The translations under genes were made by a program, and so were the position numbers. A stretch of DNA of 64,000 bases from Chytridium lagenaria (taxonomy: Eukaryota; Chytridiomycota; Chytridiomycetes; Chytridiales; Chytridiaceae), in contig JAHLKC010000005.1 of NCBI GenBank assembly GCA_025449115.1, positions 62,001 through 126,000 on the forward strand, written 5' to 3'. A model generated the notes under the pieces. It had not been told where the DNA came from. It searched no databases and saw only the letters and a program-made list of their open reading frames with translations. Numbering within the stretch: position 1 is the first letter of the stretch; each line of letters starts with the position of its first letter. This document shows positions 1 through 11,174 of the stretch, piece by piece.

Positions 1-40
1 CGAAACCATTTTTGAACAGACAAAACAATACTAGAAACAG

Positions 41-315
41 CCTCAGAGGGCATTTCGCCTCAACCTACTCCCGCTTCCTCCTACCTGTAATCAACTACTA
101 GTGGATTCAGCGTTCCTAAGTCCCGGAATCACCAAGGAACACAGAGATCTCAGAAGGCATTTCGCCTCAACCTACTCCCGTTCCCCTACTGTAATTCGAC
201 TACTAGTGGATTCAGCGTTCCTAAGTCCCGGAATCACCAAGGAAACACAGAGATCTCAGAAGGGCATTTCGCCTCAACTTACTCCCGCTTCCTCTAGTTG
301 TGCTCGGAGACACTA
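41..315. repeat. Tandem repeat, about 2.5-3 copies of a 107-bp unit
   Basis: The motif catttcgcct recurs at 51, 158 and 265, a period of 107 bp. A second landmark, ctactagtgg, recurs at 95 and 200. Copies differ by a few substitutions and single-base indels. The array probably continues left of the window, since the first unit is incomplete. It sits immediately beside a tRNA-like sequence at 361-426. I see no coding potential that is independent of the repeat: the short plus-strand ORF across it is just the repeat translated twice. Confidence 0.9.
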
Positions 316-360
316 AGTGACTGGTCGACACGCTGTGTTTGTTACTGTTGGGAATAATTG

Positions 361-426
361 ATTCAACCAGGATTTGAACCTGAAACTACTGGCTTCCAAC
401 GTATGTCACCCACCAGGCGCAGAACC
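361..426 (-). repeat. tRNA-like sequence (degenerate tRNA or SINE head)
   Basis: On the minus strand this 66-base stretch has a perfect B box (ggttcaaatcc, plus-strand 370-380) flanked by a 5-bp T-stem, and an end (ggttc...gaatc) that can form five of seven acceptor pairs. The A-box region (tgcgcctggtgggt) is only loosely like the consensus and I cannot fold a convincing anticodon arm. It is therefore more likely a tRNA-derived repeat head or a decayed tRNA than a functional tRNA gene. The 107-bp tandem repeats lie directly downstream on the same strand, the arrangement expected for a tRNA-headed short interspersed element. Confidence 0.4.
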
Positions 427-698
427 GCAACTTTTGCTGTCGATGGAGGGAGCACTGGTCTTACCTTTCCGCGACTCACAAAGTAACCCGTACTCAGTCT
501 TGTGGGAGGAGGAAAGACTGCGCTCGGCCAGAGCGGATCAGCGTGGCAATCAGGAACTTGCACTTTCCTTCACCCATAAAGACCAACAGCAGCCATTCTC
601 ACAGCAAGAATCCCTTTGTATCTCGTAAGACACCCGACGCCTTCTCTGCTGGCGGCTAGGGGCACTCCCGGGACCCCTATAGTGATACCTAGATAGAG

Positions 699-1037
699 TT
701 GGTATGCATCGGATGTGATAGACCTCATGCAGTAGAATGCTCTGTTAGCGACGTCTGGATTCCCGATGTCCTTGAGGAGTATGCCCCGATAGGGTGGGAG
801 CGTAATGCACACCACCGGATCAACGACATTGACTGCCTCCTCGACATCTTGCAGGATATTCCCCGCCTTCCTCCCACTCCCATAAAACCGTCGGCGGAAC
901 AGTATGAAGAATGGCGTGCACGGTGTAAAGAAATCAACGATACAGTTACTGCGGTGTGGACATTTCCAGCCACCGCGGTGAATAGAGTGTGCTCCCGTCT
1001 CCTTGGTTGGAAAGGGGACGGGCTGGACGATCAATAG
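699..1037 (+). CDS. Hypothetical ORF, possible exon or element fragment
   Basis: A 112-residue plus-strand reading frame with normal amino-acid composition (acidic, Trp- and Pro-containing, motifs such as EEYAPIGWERN and AEQYEEWRARC). No family is recognised. A longer minus-strand ORF overlaps it, but the plus frame looks more protein-like. Because the flank is repeat DNA this may be part of a mobile-element protein rather than a host gene. No introns or partner exons can be assigned with confidence. Confidence 0.25.
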   Translation: MVCIGCDRPHAVECSVSDVWIPDVLEEYAPIGWERNAHHRINDIDCLLDILQDIPRLPPTPIKPSAEQYEEWRARCKEINDTVTAVWTFPATAVNRVCSRLLGWKGDGLDDQ

Positions 1038-1765
1038 TAGCGGGTCCCCAACTCCCACGCATGTCTCAACGTTTATTCCTTCATTTCCCTTATCGTTAAC
1101 GTCACCTACCCCACCTTTTCGTTGCCTGTTTCATTATATGTAGTTTCTGAAGTTAGTTTTCGTGGGTCGGTGCTTTATTGTGTTGGTTCTTGTTTTTCTC
1201 CTTTTCTCTTTAATTTGTGGATAACTCTCTCTTTCCAGTCAGCGGATGATGGGTTGAGGGCAGTCCCCGCGGTCCTCTTTTTTTTCTATCGTATTCTAAA
1301 ATCTTAAATACCCCAGTGGTCTCGATGAATTAACGGCCTATGTGTTCTTCTGTACGGACGCGTGCGTCCCTTACCTTTTCCCGTATCCTAGCTGGTTCCC
1401 TCCTCTTTTACACCTGTCATTGCATCCTTACCCTCACTCAGTCTGTCACTTAATTGCCTGAGCCCAGAACGGGACACATATATAGGCAGGTTATTTGTTG
1501 GTTATTTTCTCTGTGTGCAGGAGGCCTGTGGGCTTTGTGTATAAGGGGTTTGTCCCAACAAATAACTATAAATTTTTGTGTCTTTTTCCACAAGTATTTC
1601 TGTGCTTAGCACTCTTGCCATACTACGCTCCATGTGACCTAATGCACTTGACCTTAACCCATTGTGCCAGTTCTGCATTGAGAAAAAGGACCATCGCATC
1701 TTAGATTCATTCCTGCATCCGCCTCCATCCATCCTTCATCCTGATCCCTCCTTCAATCTCTCAAC

Positions 1766-2793
1766 ATGGAACGCACCCCTCTCCTTCCCACCCTCCAGCA
1801 CCGTCCCGCCTCTTCCATCGAATCCGAATCTTTTGGTAAGCCATGCTCCGCCCATCAAGTCCATTCATTCCCTCATGCCCCCTTTTCCCAGTCCCAACAC
1901 TGTTCAACCTCCAAATATTGGCTGTCGGTATCGCAGCCATGACGGTATCGACGCTGGCGTTCACGCAAGCCGGGACGGTATGGAGGGATGCGATGGTTGT
2001 GGCGGTGTTGGTGTGTTTTCATGCAGGTGTTGGGGTTTGCGGTCGTGAGAAAGTGTCATCTTTGGGTGGATCTTTGGGTTAGTGTTTATTTGATCTCTTT
2101 TGCAAGGTTGTTTTTTTTTTTATTTATGCGAGAGTAGGTTTATAGTTTGGCGGTATCCATTTTCATGCCTGTACCAGACTGGTAAGAGGTTTCCTTGTAT
2201 ACTGAAGACAGTTCCTAGACCATAGTTAAACTAAAGACGTAATAATCAGGTTTTGTGTAAAGTCACGAAGTCGCTTGAGTTTGGCCCAACACCCTACATC
2301 TACCGCATTGATGGTCTTGTACCCGTTAGCTATTGTTTTATGTGGAGTATCCCGCTTTTCATCGGTCTCGCTCTCGCCCTTTCCGCGCGTGACGCCCTCG
2401 ACCAATTCACCATCGTCTCCACCGCTCGAAACTTCTTTACATCTCCTACATCCCTCAGCGACCGTCTCACCTCCCTAACGTCGGCAGTGGTTTCCCCAAG
2501 ATCATCTACCTCCGCCTACCTGGCCGCCATAGCCTCTGTAGGTGGTATTCTGTGTCTCTCTGAGCTCCCCGCGTCCTCGACAGGTTATGGCGCCCCACCG
2601 ATAAAGTGCGGTATGTGTTGGTGGAGCCGCGGTGTACGTGCTTCCGGCAGAGTTGGTGCTTGGAGCTGTGTCGATGGCGGGGTATTTGATCGTGGAGGGG
2701 GATGGATGGGGGAGGAAGGTGGTGATGGGGGCGTTGGTGGCGTTGGTGTATACGGGGGCGATTACGATTGCTTATGGGGTGATTGAGGGGTGA
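1766..2793 (+). CDS. Small multi-pass membrane protein, unknown family
   Basis: Exon 1 begins at ATG 1766 (MERTPLLPTLQ) and ends before a gtaagc donor near 1834. Exon 2, after an acceptor near 1890, holds two hydrophobic segments (ILAVGIAAMTVSTLAF and AMVVAVLVCF). A further exon around 2290-2540 carries another hydrophobic stretch (MWSIPLFIGLALALSA). The last exon ends at TGA 2791-2793 and contains LPAELVLGAVSMAGYLIV and KVVMGALVALVYTGAITIAY. The total suggests about four to five membrane helices with a short N-terminal tail like those of vacuolar or Golgi proteins (TPLLP). Middle exon borders are uncertain. No family is recognised; the gene model itself is moderately supported. Confidence 0.45.
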
Positions 2794-3211
2794 AAATTGG
2801 GCGGGAAGTGATGGATCTCATGTCTAGTTTTGTTGTTTTGTTGTCGTTGGAAAAAGTATTGTGGGAAAAGAGATGGAAATGACCTCACGATTGAGCTTAT
2901 CGTCGTAGACATTTTCTTGTTATCGGCATCATTGTTAAACTAATGTCAGGGTAGGCTTTTAATAGCGTATATATACACACATCCAAACATGATATGAAAC
3001 CTCGGTCCACCATATACCACGCAGCTCAGAGGCCGTAACTGAACACCGCAATCTCAACACAACGTTCCAAATAACAGAACATGCAATTAAAAGGAAATCG
3101 AGGAATTGTAGAAACCCCATCCGTAGACAAAAAGGAAAAAAAAAAAAAAAAAAAGGCGAAAAGAATAAAATGCACCCAAAAGAGAGAAATGACAAAGAAA
3201 AAGGGATACGT

Positions 3212-5418
3212 TCACTCCTCTTCCTCATCATCGTCCAGCCTGAAATCAACATCTGCGGGTACGTACAACGACGCCACATAGATAGCCGCCTACCAAACAA
3301 CACGTCAGTCAGGCAATAAAAAAATAAAACCAAGTGCCCACGCTCTAAAAAGTATTATAAAACCAAAGGTGTACTTACGGACGTCAACCCTAACAAATAA
3401 AACAACAGATGAAAATCGAACGGCGCAGGTAAATTATTTTCAACACTCCACGAAGAAAATATTCCCAGCAAGGACAGGGCCGATCTTTTTTAAAAAAGTG
3501 TGAGACAAAAAAGGGGGTGAAGGACAGCATACCATACGCCCAAACGCGCCAAAAGCCTGTGAGACACCATTAGCGGAACCCCTTGAATGCGAAGGACACG
3601 CGTTGGCCGTCATGATAAACGACGAGGTGAAGGCTACGGGAAAAAAGTTAGATGAAAACTATGATGAAAAGGGTTTTTTCTTTACCTTGCAAAGACAAGC
3701 AGGTTCGTAAAACTTGACAGAAAACCACAACCCCCCAACTGATCCACCCAACCTTCCCACTCCCAGCATGATCTCCAAACCCATGTGTCTCATCATCATC
3801 CCCAAGGTGGGCTATACCAACCGCCAATGATGCCAACGTTTGGTAACAAGAAGAAAACAGGGACACTGAGCAGGACCCCCCATCGAAAGGTTTTTAAGCA
3901 CCTAACCGGGATTCTAGCGGTGGATAGATGAAGAGCTGGTAGATGAAAAGAAAGATTCCACCGATGGAAAAGACGATCCCGAGGTCAGAGGTGGAAAAGT
4001 TGAGTCCACCTGTGTGGAAGGGTTCTTTGGCCCACAGGGAGAAGACTTCATCGTATCTAATAATATATTAAAAGACGGTATGTGGGAGATGACGATGTGA
4101 GGACTTACTGGATGTAGAGACCAGAGATGAGGGCGTACATGATGATGGTCAGAGATATTTTTTGATCCGTCATGAGTTGGTATGCAGTCATGGGACCTTG
4201 GCGTCGTTCGGAGCTCAGCGATGGAGGGGGTGCTGGAGGCGCGTTGATGTGCGTTGACGACGTTTCGGATAGTAAGGGCGTGCGTTCGTCGGATTCGTCC
4301 ATGGAGATTCTGGGGATGGATTGTTGCGCTTCAAGACGTGGGGAGGTGGTGGAAGGGCGGGGGCGGATGAAGAGGATGATGGGGGTGTTTTTTGGAAGAT
4401 ACGGAGTATAGGGGAGAAGATGGAAGACGGTGGAGGAGGGTTTCAGAAGACGGGGACGGAGTAGGCCATTTTTTCGTTTCCTCCAAAATGAAAACCGACG
4501 CAATGAATCCGATTCCAGAGATGGCGCCTCCGATCAAACAAGGGATAGCGTAAGATACCTCGCAAACAGTGATCCTTCTGGAAATGTTCCTGGATACTTT
4601 TCATCTACTTGACTCAACATCCCCCCACCGCCGGTCCCACAACCAACCCAATAGCCCTTGCCACCCCCAAAACCCCAAAAGCCTGTCCTTGATTCGTCTG
4701 ATCGGTGATCTCACTTAAAGTGGTCTTTGTGATAGACACGATGCCGTTCAACGATCCACATAAGAAGCGTAGGAGAAGAGCGGTCGCGAAATTCGGGGAG
4801 AACCCGAAAAGCGTTGTGCAGATACATGAGCCGAGAGACCAATGAGAAGAGAGGGTTTGCGGCCCCAGACGTCGGCGGCGATGCCCCATGGGTAGGAGAA
4901 GATCATTTGGCCGGTCATGTAGGAGGCGAGCATGAAACCGCTGTACTTTCCCACGTCTTCTGGAGATGGGGCGATACCGGAAATCTTCGACCATGAACGC
5001 AATGAAAGGGAGGAGGACCGTAGTGTTGAAACTAAAAATAAAAAAGGACGCTATTAGAATGATGATCAAAGGAAGTTTCGCGGCGGGCAAGAGTGCAAGG
5101 TTAAAGTCAAATGGTCTACCTATTACAAAAGAGAACTGAAGATATGGTCAGAGTTTTGAGCCATGGCAAAGGCGTTGGCGGCCTTTGAGACCTGATAGAC
5201 GAAGCAATACTTGATCCCGACGACGTTAGCGGAACCTGCAGGCCAGCGTTTTTATTATTCTTTCCAGATTCCTCTTGTCCAGTCGGACCAAGGAGAGGAG
5301 TGACATTTGTTGAGAAAATAGTCCCGCCGGATGTCTCTGAATGGGATGAAGGGAATGCCGTGGAAATGATGTCATCGTCATCTGCCTGGTCGTTCTGGAT
5401 GGTGCGCGATGCGTCCAA
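3212..5418 (-). CDS. MFS transporter (ZIFL/DHA1-like, YCR023C type)
   Basis: A multi-exon minus-strand gene for a 12-helix major facilitator transporter, probably a proton-coupled exporter of the vacuolar or plasma membrane. The N-terminal half shows the DHA1 pattern: LPWLKTLTISSVLF, then TTVLLPFIAFMVEDF, motif-A region WGIAADVWGRKPSLL, and ARAIGLVVGPAVGG (motif C). A long Pro/Ser-rich cytoplasmic loop (about 4200-4470, with DESDERTPLL) separates the halves. The C-half has SLTIIMYALISGLYIQ and IGGIFLFIYQLFIYP, and the tail is acidic (RLDDDEEEE) with stop at 3212-3214. The frame breaks near 4470 at an A run. Start is uncertain: an ORF from 5911 with Gln/His-rich sequence could be an N-terminal extension. 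Substrate cannot be predicted. Confidence 0.75.
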
Positions 5419-5911
5419 TGGAAGAGAAGAGAGGGAGGTGTAGGAGGATGATCGTGAAGTGGTGTTGTTGTTGCGACGCTTTGTGGTGGGAGTGGTTGCT
5501 GGGGGTGGAAGAAGGTGGGTGGTGCTTGTAGTGTTGCTGTTGTTGTTGGTAATTGTTGGAGGTGGAAGAGGGGACCACGCCGAGGATGACGGGATGTGAA
5601 CAGTTTTCAGAGGATGATGAATGAGCCCTGTCTGCCGGAGGAATCGCAGCTGGTTGAGTGAATGGAGATTTCATCCAAGTCCAGATATTTGATGCATTCT
5701 GTGTCTGCTGTGTCTGTTGTGCCCGTTGTTCTGCGATCAACGGAGCTGTTTCAAGCTCATCCTCACCCGGAATGATTTTACTACCACTCATGGTAGATAC
5801 GTTGTTAATAAACGATGCGTTTGGAGATGCGTATGAATCGATGACGGATGACGGATGACGGGATGATGGACGATGGATGATGGTTGGTATCGCAGAGCAA
5901 AGCCCTTTCAA

Positions 5912-6924
5912 GTTTGAAAAAGAGATAAGCAGATAATTAATGGCTCTCCTCTTATTGGCTGATTTATTCCCGCAATACAGCTTCTGGAAGATTCTTTTTT
6001 CTATCGGGGGTTATGGATAAGTTCCAGGCCAGGCCAGGCGTCGACTCTAGTAAGGAGTCACGCACTCAGGAGGCCTGCTCGGTGGAGAGAGTTGGCGCAG
6101 CGGGAGGTGTTGCTTAATGGTGGCAGGCTGTAGGGGAACGACGAGCCAGAGATAGATGCGCGTGTATGAGGTGTGATGTGCATTGAGGTTGGGTCAGTAG
6201 GTTGGAGGAAGGAAGGAAGGAGGGAAGGCTATCAGCTACTTTCTCTTGTAATATTTAGTGGTTTCAGTGGTTGGGGCAATTCATGTGTCCTGCTTCAGAA
6301 CGAACATTCTACATTAACATCAATCTGTTCCCCTGTGACATTCTCTTGGATCACCACGGGCCATCATCAAAACTTTTGTCGTCGTCGTTTGTCCGTCATC
6401 ATCATCACGTCGTTCTTGTCCGTCGTCATCATCATCACCATCCCTTCCTTCCATCCGTCCATCTCTTCCATCGACTCATCCATTCCATCCGCCCATCCCT
6501 CAGCGGTTGCCCATGATGAATCTGTTGCTTCACAGTGAAAATGGATATAAAAATAGCCGTGTCAAGATCAGTCATCATCCACCATCAATTCTTCCGTGGA
6601 CTTGTCAAAACTTCATTCTTTTTTCCCGTCATTCACTGCGGTGCCTAATGAACTCCCTTGAGGCCATCGGGATCCATCGACACCTGCAACCGTTCTATCC
6701 AATTACTCTCAACTGTCCATTCATTTGTCCATCCAGCAGCAGCTATACCGACATCCTTTTGGAACTTCCATTTCATCTCAATCTCTGGCAAGTTCACAAT
6801 CTCAATCAATCTCATCATCGCCCATCGTACACCATCTGCACTACTCACTCATTCTCGACCCCTCAGCTTCCCATGACCATCCCTGTGAGCTATAGTCGCT
6901 AATCCTACTCCTCGACAGTTTAAA
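5912..6924. other. Intergenic region between MFS transporter and biotin synthase
   Basis: About 1 kb with no supported gene. It holds low-complexity tracts, including atc/cgt-rich stretches around 6370-6500 that translate to His- and Ser-rich peptides in several frames. It is the shared 5' flank of two divergent genes and so presumably carries both promoters; no specific site is recognised. Confidence 0.6.
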
Positions 6925-8381
6925 ATGCACCGTCATCGCACAATCTCGCGTCTCCTCCCTTCCACCATCGCCCGCCGCCAACTCACCCCATCAACCCTCC
7001 CGCTCCTCACCCGTCCCATCTCTACAACAAAGCCCACTCATCTCGCATCCATCGAGCCGACCAGCACCACCTCCATCCACCAACCCCATGCGCCATCTCC
7101 TAAACAAGCTCCCATTTCTGCAGCTGCTTTAGCTGCTCAAACTTCCGCATCCGGTGTCATCAGAACAGACTGGTCGAGGAGTGAAGTTCAAGCAATTTAT
7201 GATTCTCCCATCATGGACCTTCTTTTCTACAGTGTATGCATCCTTCACTTTACCCGCTCTCAAATATCAACTAAAGTCTTCTTTTATAGGCCCAAGTCCA
7301 TCGCTCTCACCACAATGCGCTCGCCGTCCAACAATGCACCCTTCTCAGCATCAAGACTGGTGGATGCGCTGAAGACTGCGCCTACTGTCCGCAGTCATCT
7401 CGCTACAAGACCCAAGTTAAGGGCTGAGAAAATGTTGAAGGAGGATGTCGTGCTTGAGGCTGCAAGAAAGGCAAAAGAGGCTGGAAGTTCGAGGTTTTGT
7501 ATGGGTGCTGCCTGGAGGGATTTGAATGGACGCAAGACCAACTTTAATCAGATCTTGGGATATGTCAAGGAGATCAAGTGAGTTGTTTTTCTAATTTTTT
7601 GTTCGTTCCGTTCTCCATATTCATCGTTCCTAGATCTATGGGAATGGAAGTCTGCTGCACTCTCGGCATGCTCACCGCCACTCAAGCTGCGCAACTCAAA
7701 GAGGCTGGTCTGACCGCGTACAACCACAACCTCGACACTTCCCGCGAATACTACCCCAGCATCATCACCACACGTTCGTTCGATGAACGTCTTGAGACGA
7801 TTGCAAATGTCAGGGATGCAGGCATATCCGTGTGCTCGGGAGGGATCATTGGGATGGGAGAGCAGAAGGAGGATAGAGTTGGGATGTTGTGGACGCTTGC
7901 GACGCTCGTGGAACATCCAGAGAGTGTGCCTGTGAATGCGCTTCTGGCAGTTGAGGGGACTCCGCTCGGAAAGCAGGAGGTAATATAATCTTAAGATTAC
8001 ATCATTTTCTATTTTTTCGTTCTTTTTGGCATATTTTCATCTCTGACTTTCTTTTCTCAGCCCGTCAAAGTCTGGGACATGGTCCGGATGATTGCAACCG
8101 CCCGCATCATCATGCCCAAATCCATGGTCCGTCTTTCCGCTGGTCGCGTCCGTTTCACGCACCCTGAACAAGCACTTTGTTTCATGGCAGGCGCCAACTC
8201 GATTTTCACTGGAGATAAACTGTTGACCACACCCAATAACGCCATTTCAGATGATGAGACGCTTTTTCAGACGTTGGGTGTTGAGCCGTTGAGACTTGAT
8301 GTGAAAAGGGATGCGGATGGATACGCAAAGGGAGTTGAGAGTGTTGAGAAGACACATGGGGAAGAGTTGAAGTTGGAGTAA
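6925..8381 (+). CDS. BIO2: Biotin synthase, mitochondrial (radical SAM)
   Basis: Inserts sulfur into dethiobiotin using a radical-SAM [4Fe-4S] cluster and a second Fe-S cluster; last step of biotin synthesis, in mitochondria. Exons: 6925-7233, 7290-7577, 7634-7979, 8061-8381, all with GT-AG introns. The first ~60 residues are Arg/Ser/Thr-rich and acid-poor, a mitochondrial targeting peptide. The radical-SAM motif is in exon 2 ([12 protein letters not shown], CxxxCxxC), followed by [35 protein letters not shown] and [15 protein letters not shown]. The frame changes once, at ggg 7421-7423 just after the cluster motif; one G fewer restores a 420-residue protein of normal family length. I read this as an assembly indel, though a real lesion cannot be excluded. 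Confidence 0.93.
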
Positions 8382-8901
8382 AATGCCTTTTTGCTTTTCT
8401 GCTCCTTAGGGAGGGGTGATTGTGTATTTACATGTCGGTTTTTGTCGTTTTCTTTTTACAATGTCTTTTTCTTGTAGTCAACTTGTTCTCTCTTTCTATC
8501 AGCCTGTACTTTGGGCAACGTTTCTCTATTTGCGTTTCTGTACCCTTTTTGCTGGTCCCTTAGGAAATCCCATTGTGGAGAAACAATAAACACGTCATGG
8601 ATTATTTCTCTGTGAAGGGGTATGGAAGTACGCGTACTTCACACGAGCGATCATCGCGAATGTGTTAAAACATCTTGCATTTTTCTTAATGAGAACCCGC
8701 GGACGCGACATTTTTCTCCTTCGATCAGCGCCTTCAAACAGCCCATGCCCAGATTCTCTCGTGAGAATCACCATTTCAAAGGTTGACTGTTTTCGTGGGA
8801 TGCCGAGGGGGGCACATACGTTTTTAGCATAAGAATTTTTTTTTTGTTCGACGACTGTGGAGGAGCCCTTCATCCCAGTCTTCCACCTACTTTTCTCCAA
8901 C

Positions 8902-10817
8902 ATGTCCTTCACATCACTCCTCCATTCCATGCAACACTGTGATGCCCTTAAGACGAATGTTTTTGATTCCCAGTGCATGCTATCACCAGACGACGCGCTC
9001 ATCGTTCCAGACTATACATCAAGCTTGGAAGTGTATGATTTCACAAAGATGACGGAGAAACGGGTGGAGGAGGGTGCTGATGAAGTTATGGGGGAAGGGG
9101 TTGTGGTTCCCGGTGGGGATACGATGGCCAATGAGATAGCAAAGGAAGATGGCGGGGTAAAGCACGATACTAGTGTGGAAACGCCATTCACGACCGTGAT
9201 GGATCCGTCATTGTTGTTTTTGCTAGATGCGCCGTTTATCAATGAGACAGAGATAAAAACGACGGAAAGCGCCGCGGTGACGAGTATACCGAGTTGTAGG
9301 GATTTTGATCCGTTGGAATGGATGCTCGCAAATCCTGTTTCCACTTCAAATCCTTCAGGCGACGTTTCAACAGTCGACGCTTTAACGGCCGCGGGTTCAT
9401 TTACGTCTTTGATGAACGCTACAACCGACACGGTTTTCAACCAATCCATTCACCCCTCCACATCGCCACACACCGTGTCATCCTTCTTTACCCCGACACC
9501 CGTAACTTCCTCAACCTACCCTTACCTCTTTACCCTCCTCCCATCTCCCCTCCCCGCTATGAAGCCCTCTACAAAACCCAAACGTCGTTTCCACCTCTGC
9601 GATTTCGTGGCGGTCCGCGGTGTGGATGGACGCGAATATTACGGTCAGATCCAGAGTTTTCTTGGAACGCTTGCCGAAGAATTGGAGGACGATGAGGAGG
9701 CAGAGGAACGGTTTTTTTGTATGAGGTGGCTGGTGCCTGATAAAGAGGCGTTTGGGAAGGCGGTCCTGGAGGGGAGGGATTTTTTACCGAGTGATTTCAT
9801 TTTAGGTTAGTTAGCGGCGTGCTTCTGCAGTTTTTTTTAAAACAGTGCTTCTTGATTTAGTGACGGAATCGCATGTAACGGCGGAATCGTTATCATCCAT
9901 CAACCGCGTATTTTTCTCATCAAAACTGGTTGAAGTTGCAACGTCAGTAGGGACGGCCACATCATCTCTTCGATCATTTTCGCCTCAATTCCCAGAAGAA
10001 ATGAAGACACTGTGGTCGCTCACCAGCAATCCCTCCATATCCCTGGACACCCTCATATCTCTCGTAAGTCACCCCTTGTATGTTTTCAGCTAATAAATAT
10101 TAGGTGTCTATCCACCAAACCTCCCATCTCCACCTCTTCACCTCCATCCACGGGACAGGCTTCACAAAATGGCTTACATGGATGCACGACACGAACCGTT
10201 CCCAATTCCTTCGCTACCTCCGCACTCTCATCCCAACATCCACCGCCTCGCAGCACTACGAAAAGATCACCCGTATACTTATCAAGCATTTCTTAACCCC
10301 CCCAGATCTCGCATTTCGCGTCAAAATGTTTATGAACTCCGCCATGAACCTCGTGGAAGGGTTGAACCCACAAAAGTACGGCTGGTGTCGACTTGACGGC
10401 TCGACGACGGTTTCCCCGTTCTCATTAAACTGGATCGTAAAAGTCTCGCATGTGTTGCCCAAACACCACGTTCTGACGGACCGTCACCTTCCCGATGTTA
10501 TCACCCACATGGACGTCGCACCACCCATAAACGTTCTCATCCCCAAGGCATTCTGGCCGGTCGTGTTTGGTGGTGGGATGCCTGTGAAAGCTTGGAAGGT
10601 GGAGCATCCTGTTTGGGGGGATGTGTGGAGGGGTGTGGAGGTTGCGGCTGGGGAGGTTGTGGAGGGATTAATGAGGGATTATGTGGGGACATGTTTGAAA
10701 CAGGTTTGTGAACGGACGGTAGGAGGGAAGGAAAGGGTAAATAAGGAGTTGGTGTTTAGGTTTGTGGAGATGAAGATTGGTGAGGAGGTTAGGAGGAGGG
10801 TAGGGGAAGGGGTGTGA
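8902..10817 (+). CDS. Protein with GATAD1-like (BAH-related) region and long unknown C-terminus
   Basis: Three exons fit cleanly: 8902-9805, 9846-10063, 10104-10817, giving about 610 residues. Residues ~230-310 (FHLCDFVAVRGVDGREYYGQIQSF...MRWLVPDKEAF) resemble the C-terminal region of GATAD1, a chromatin-associated protein, where a GDVVSV...YYAQIRGF...LTWLIP pattern recurs. No GATA zinc finger is visible. The N-terminal third is acidic and Ser/Thr-rich, probably disordered. The last ~240 residues are well-formed (HLFTSIHGTGFTKWLTW, PPINVLIPKAFWPVVFGG) but match nothing I recognise. A chromatin role is inferred from the weak similarity only. The upstream GTG-initiated extension to 8857 was not used because ATG 8902 is available. 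Confidence 0.6.
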
Positions 10818-11174
10818 GCGGTGAGGCGAGGAGAGTTGGTTATTGCATGTTGCACGTTGCGCGTTGCGTGGATACATAGATGTGTCATCTGTTACTGTAA
10901 ATTAAACAGCTGTACAATGATTTTCTGTGAAATTGAATGAATGAATGCTGATGCAACAAGTAGAGGACTAACTCTGGCATTACAATCGGTCTCACCTAGT
11001 GGGATTTTGGACAACGATACCGTTATTCATGTACAAAGTTTTAATATTGTATTATCGATTTCCGCAGCAAAAACCAGCAGCAGGAAGAAGGGCATAGATA
11101 GTTTCAGGTCTCAAAAAAACAAAAACCCAACTATCTAAAGAAAAGGGGAATAAGTAGAGCGACTAATCGATGCT

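Noticed and set aside
361..426. Functional tRNA gene on the minus strand
   Set aside because: The B box and T-stem are good, but the A box is poor and no clear anticodon arm can be drawn; kept only as tRNA-like.
570..1058. 162-codon minus-strand ORF
   Set aside because: It overlaps a more protein-like plus-strand frame, sits in repeat DNA and shows no family pattern; too weak to call on either strand, so only the plus ORF was listed at low confidence.
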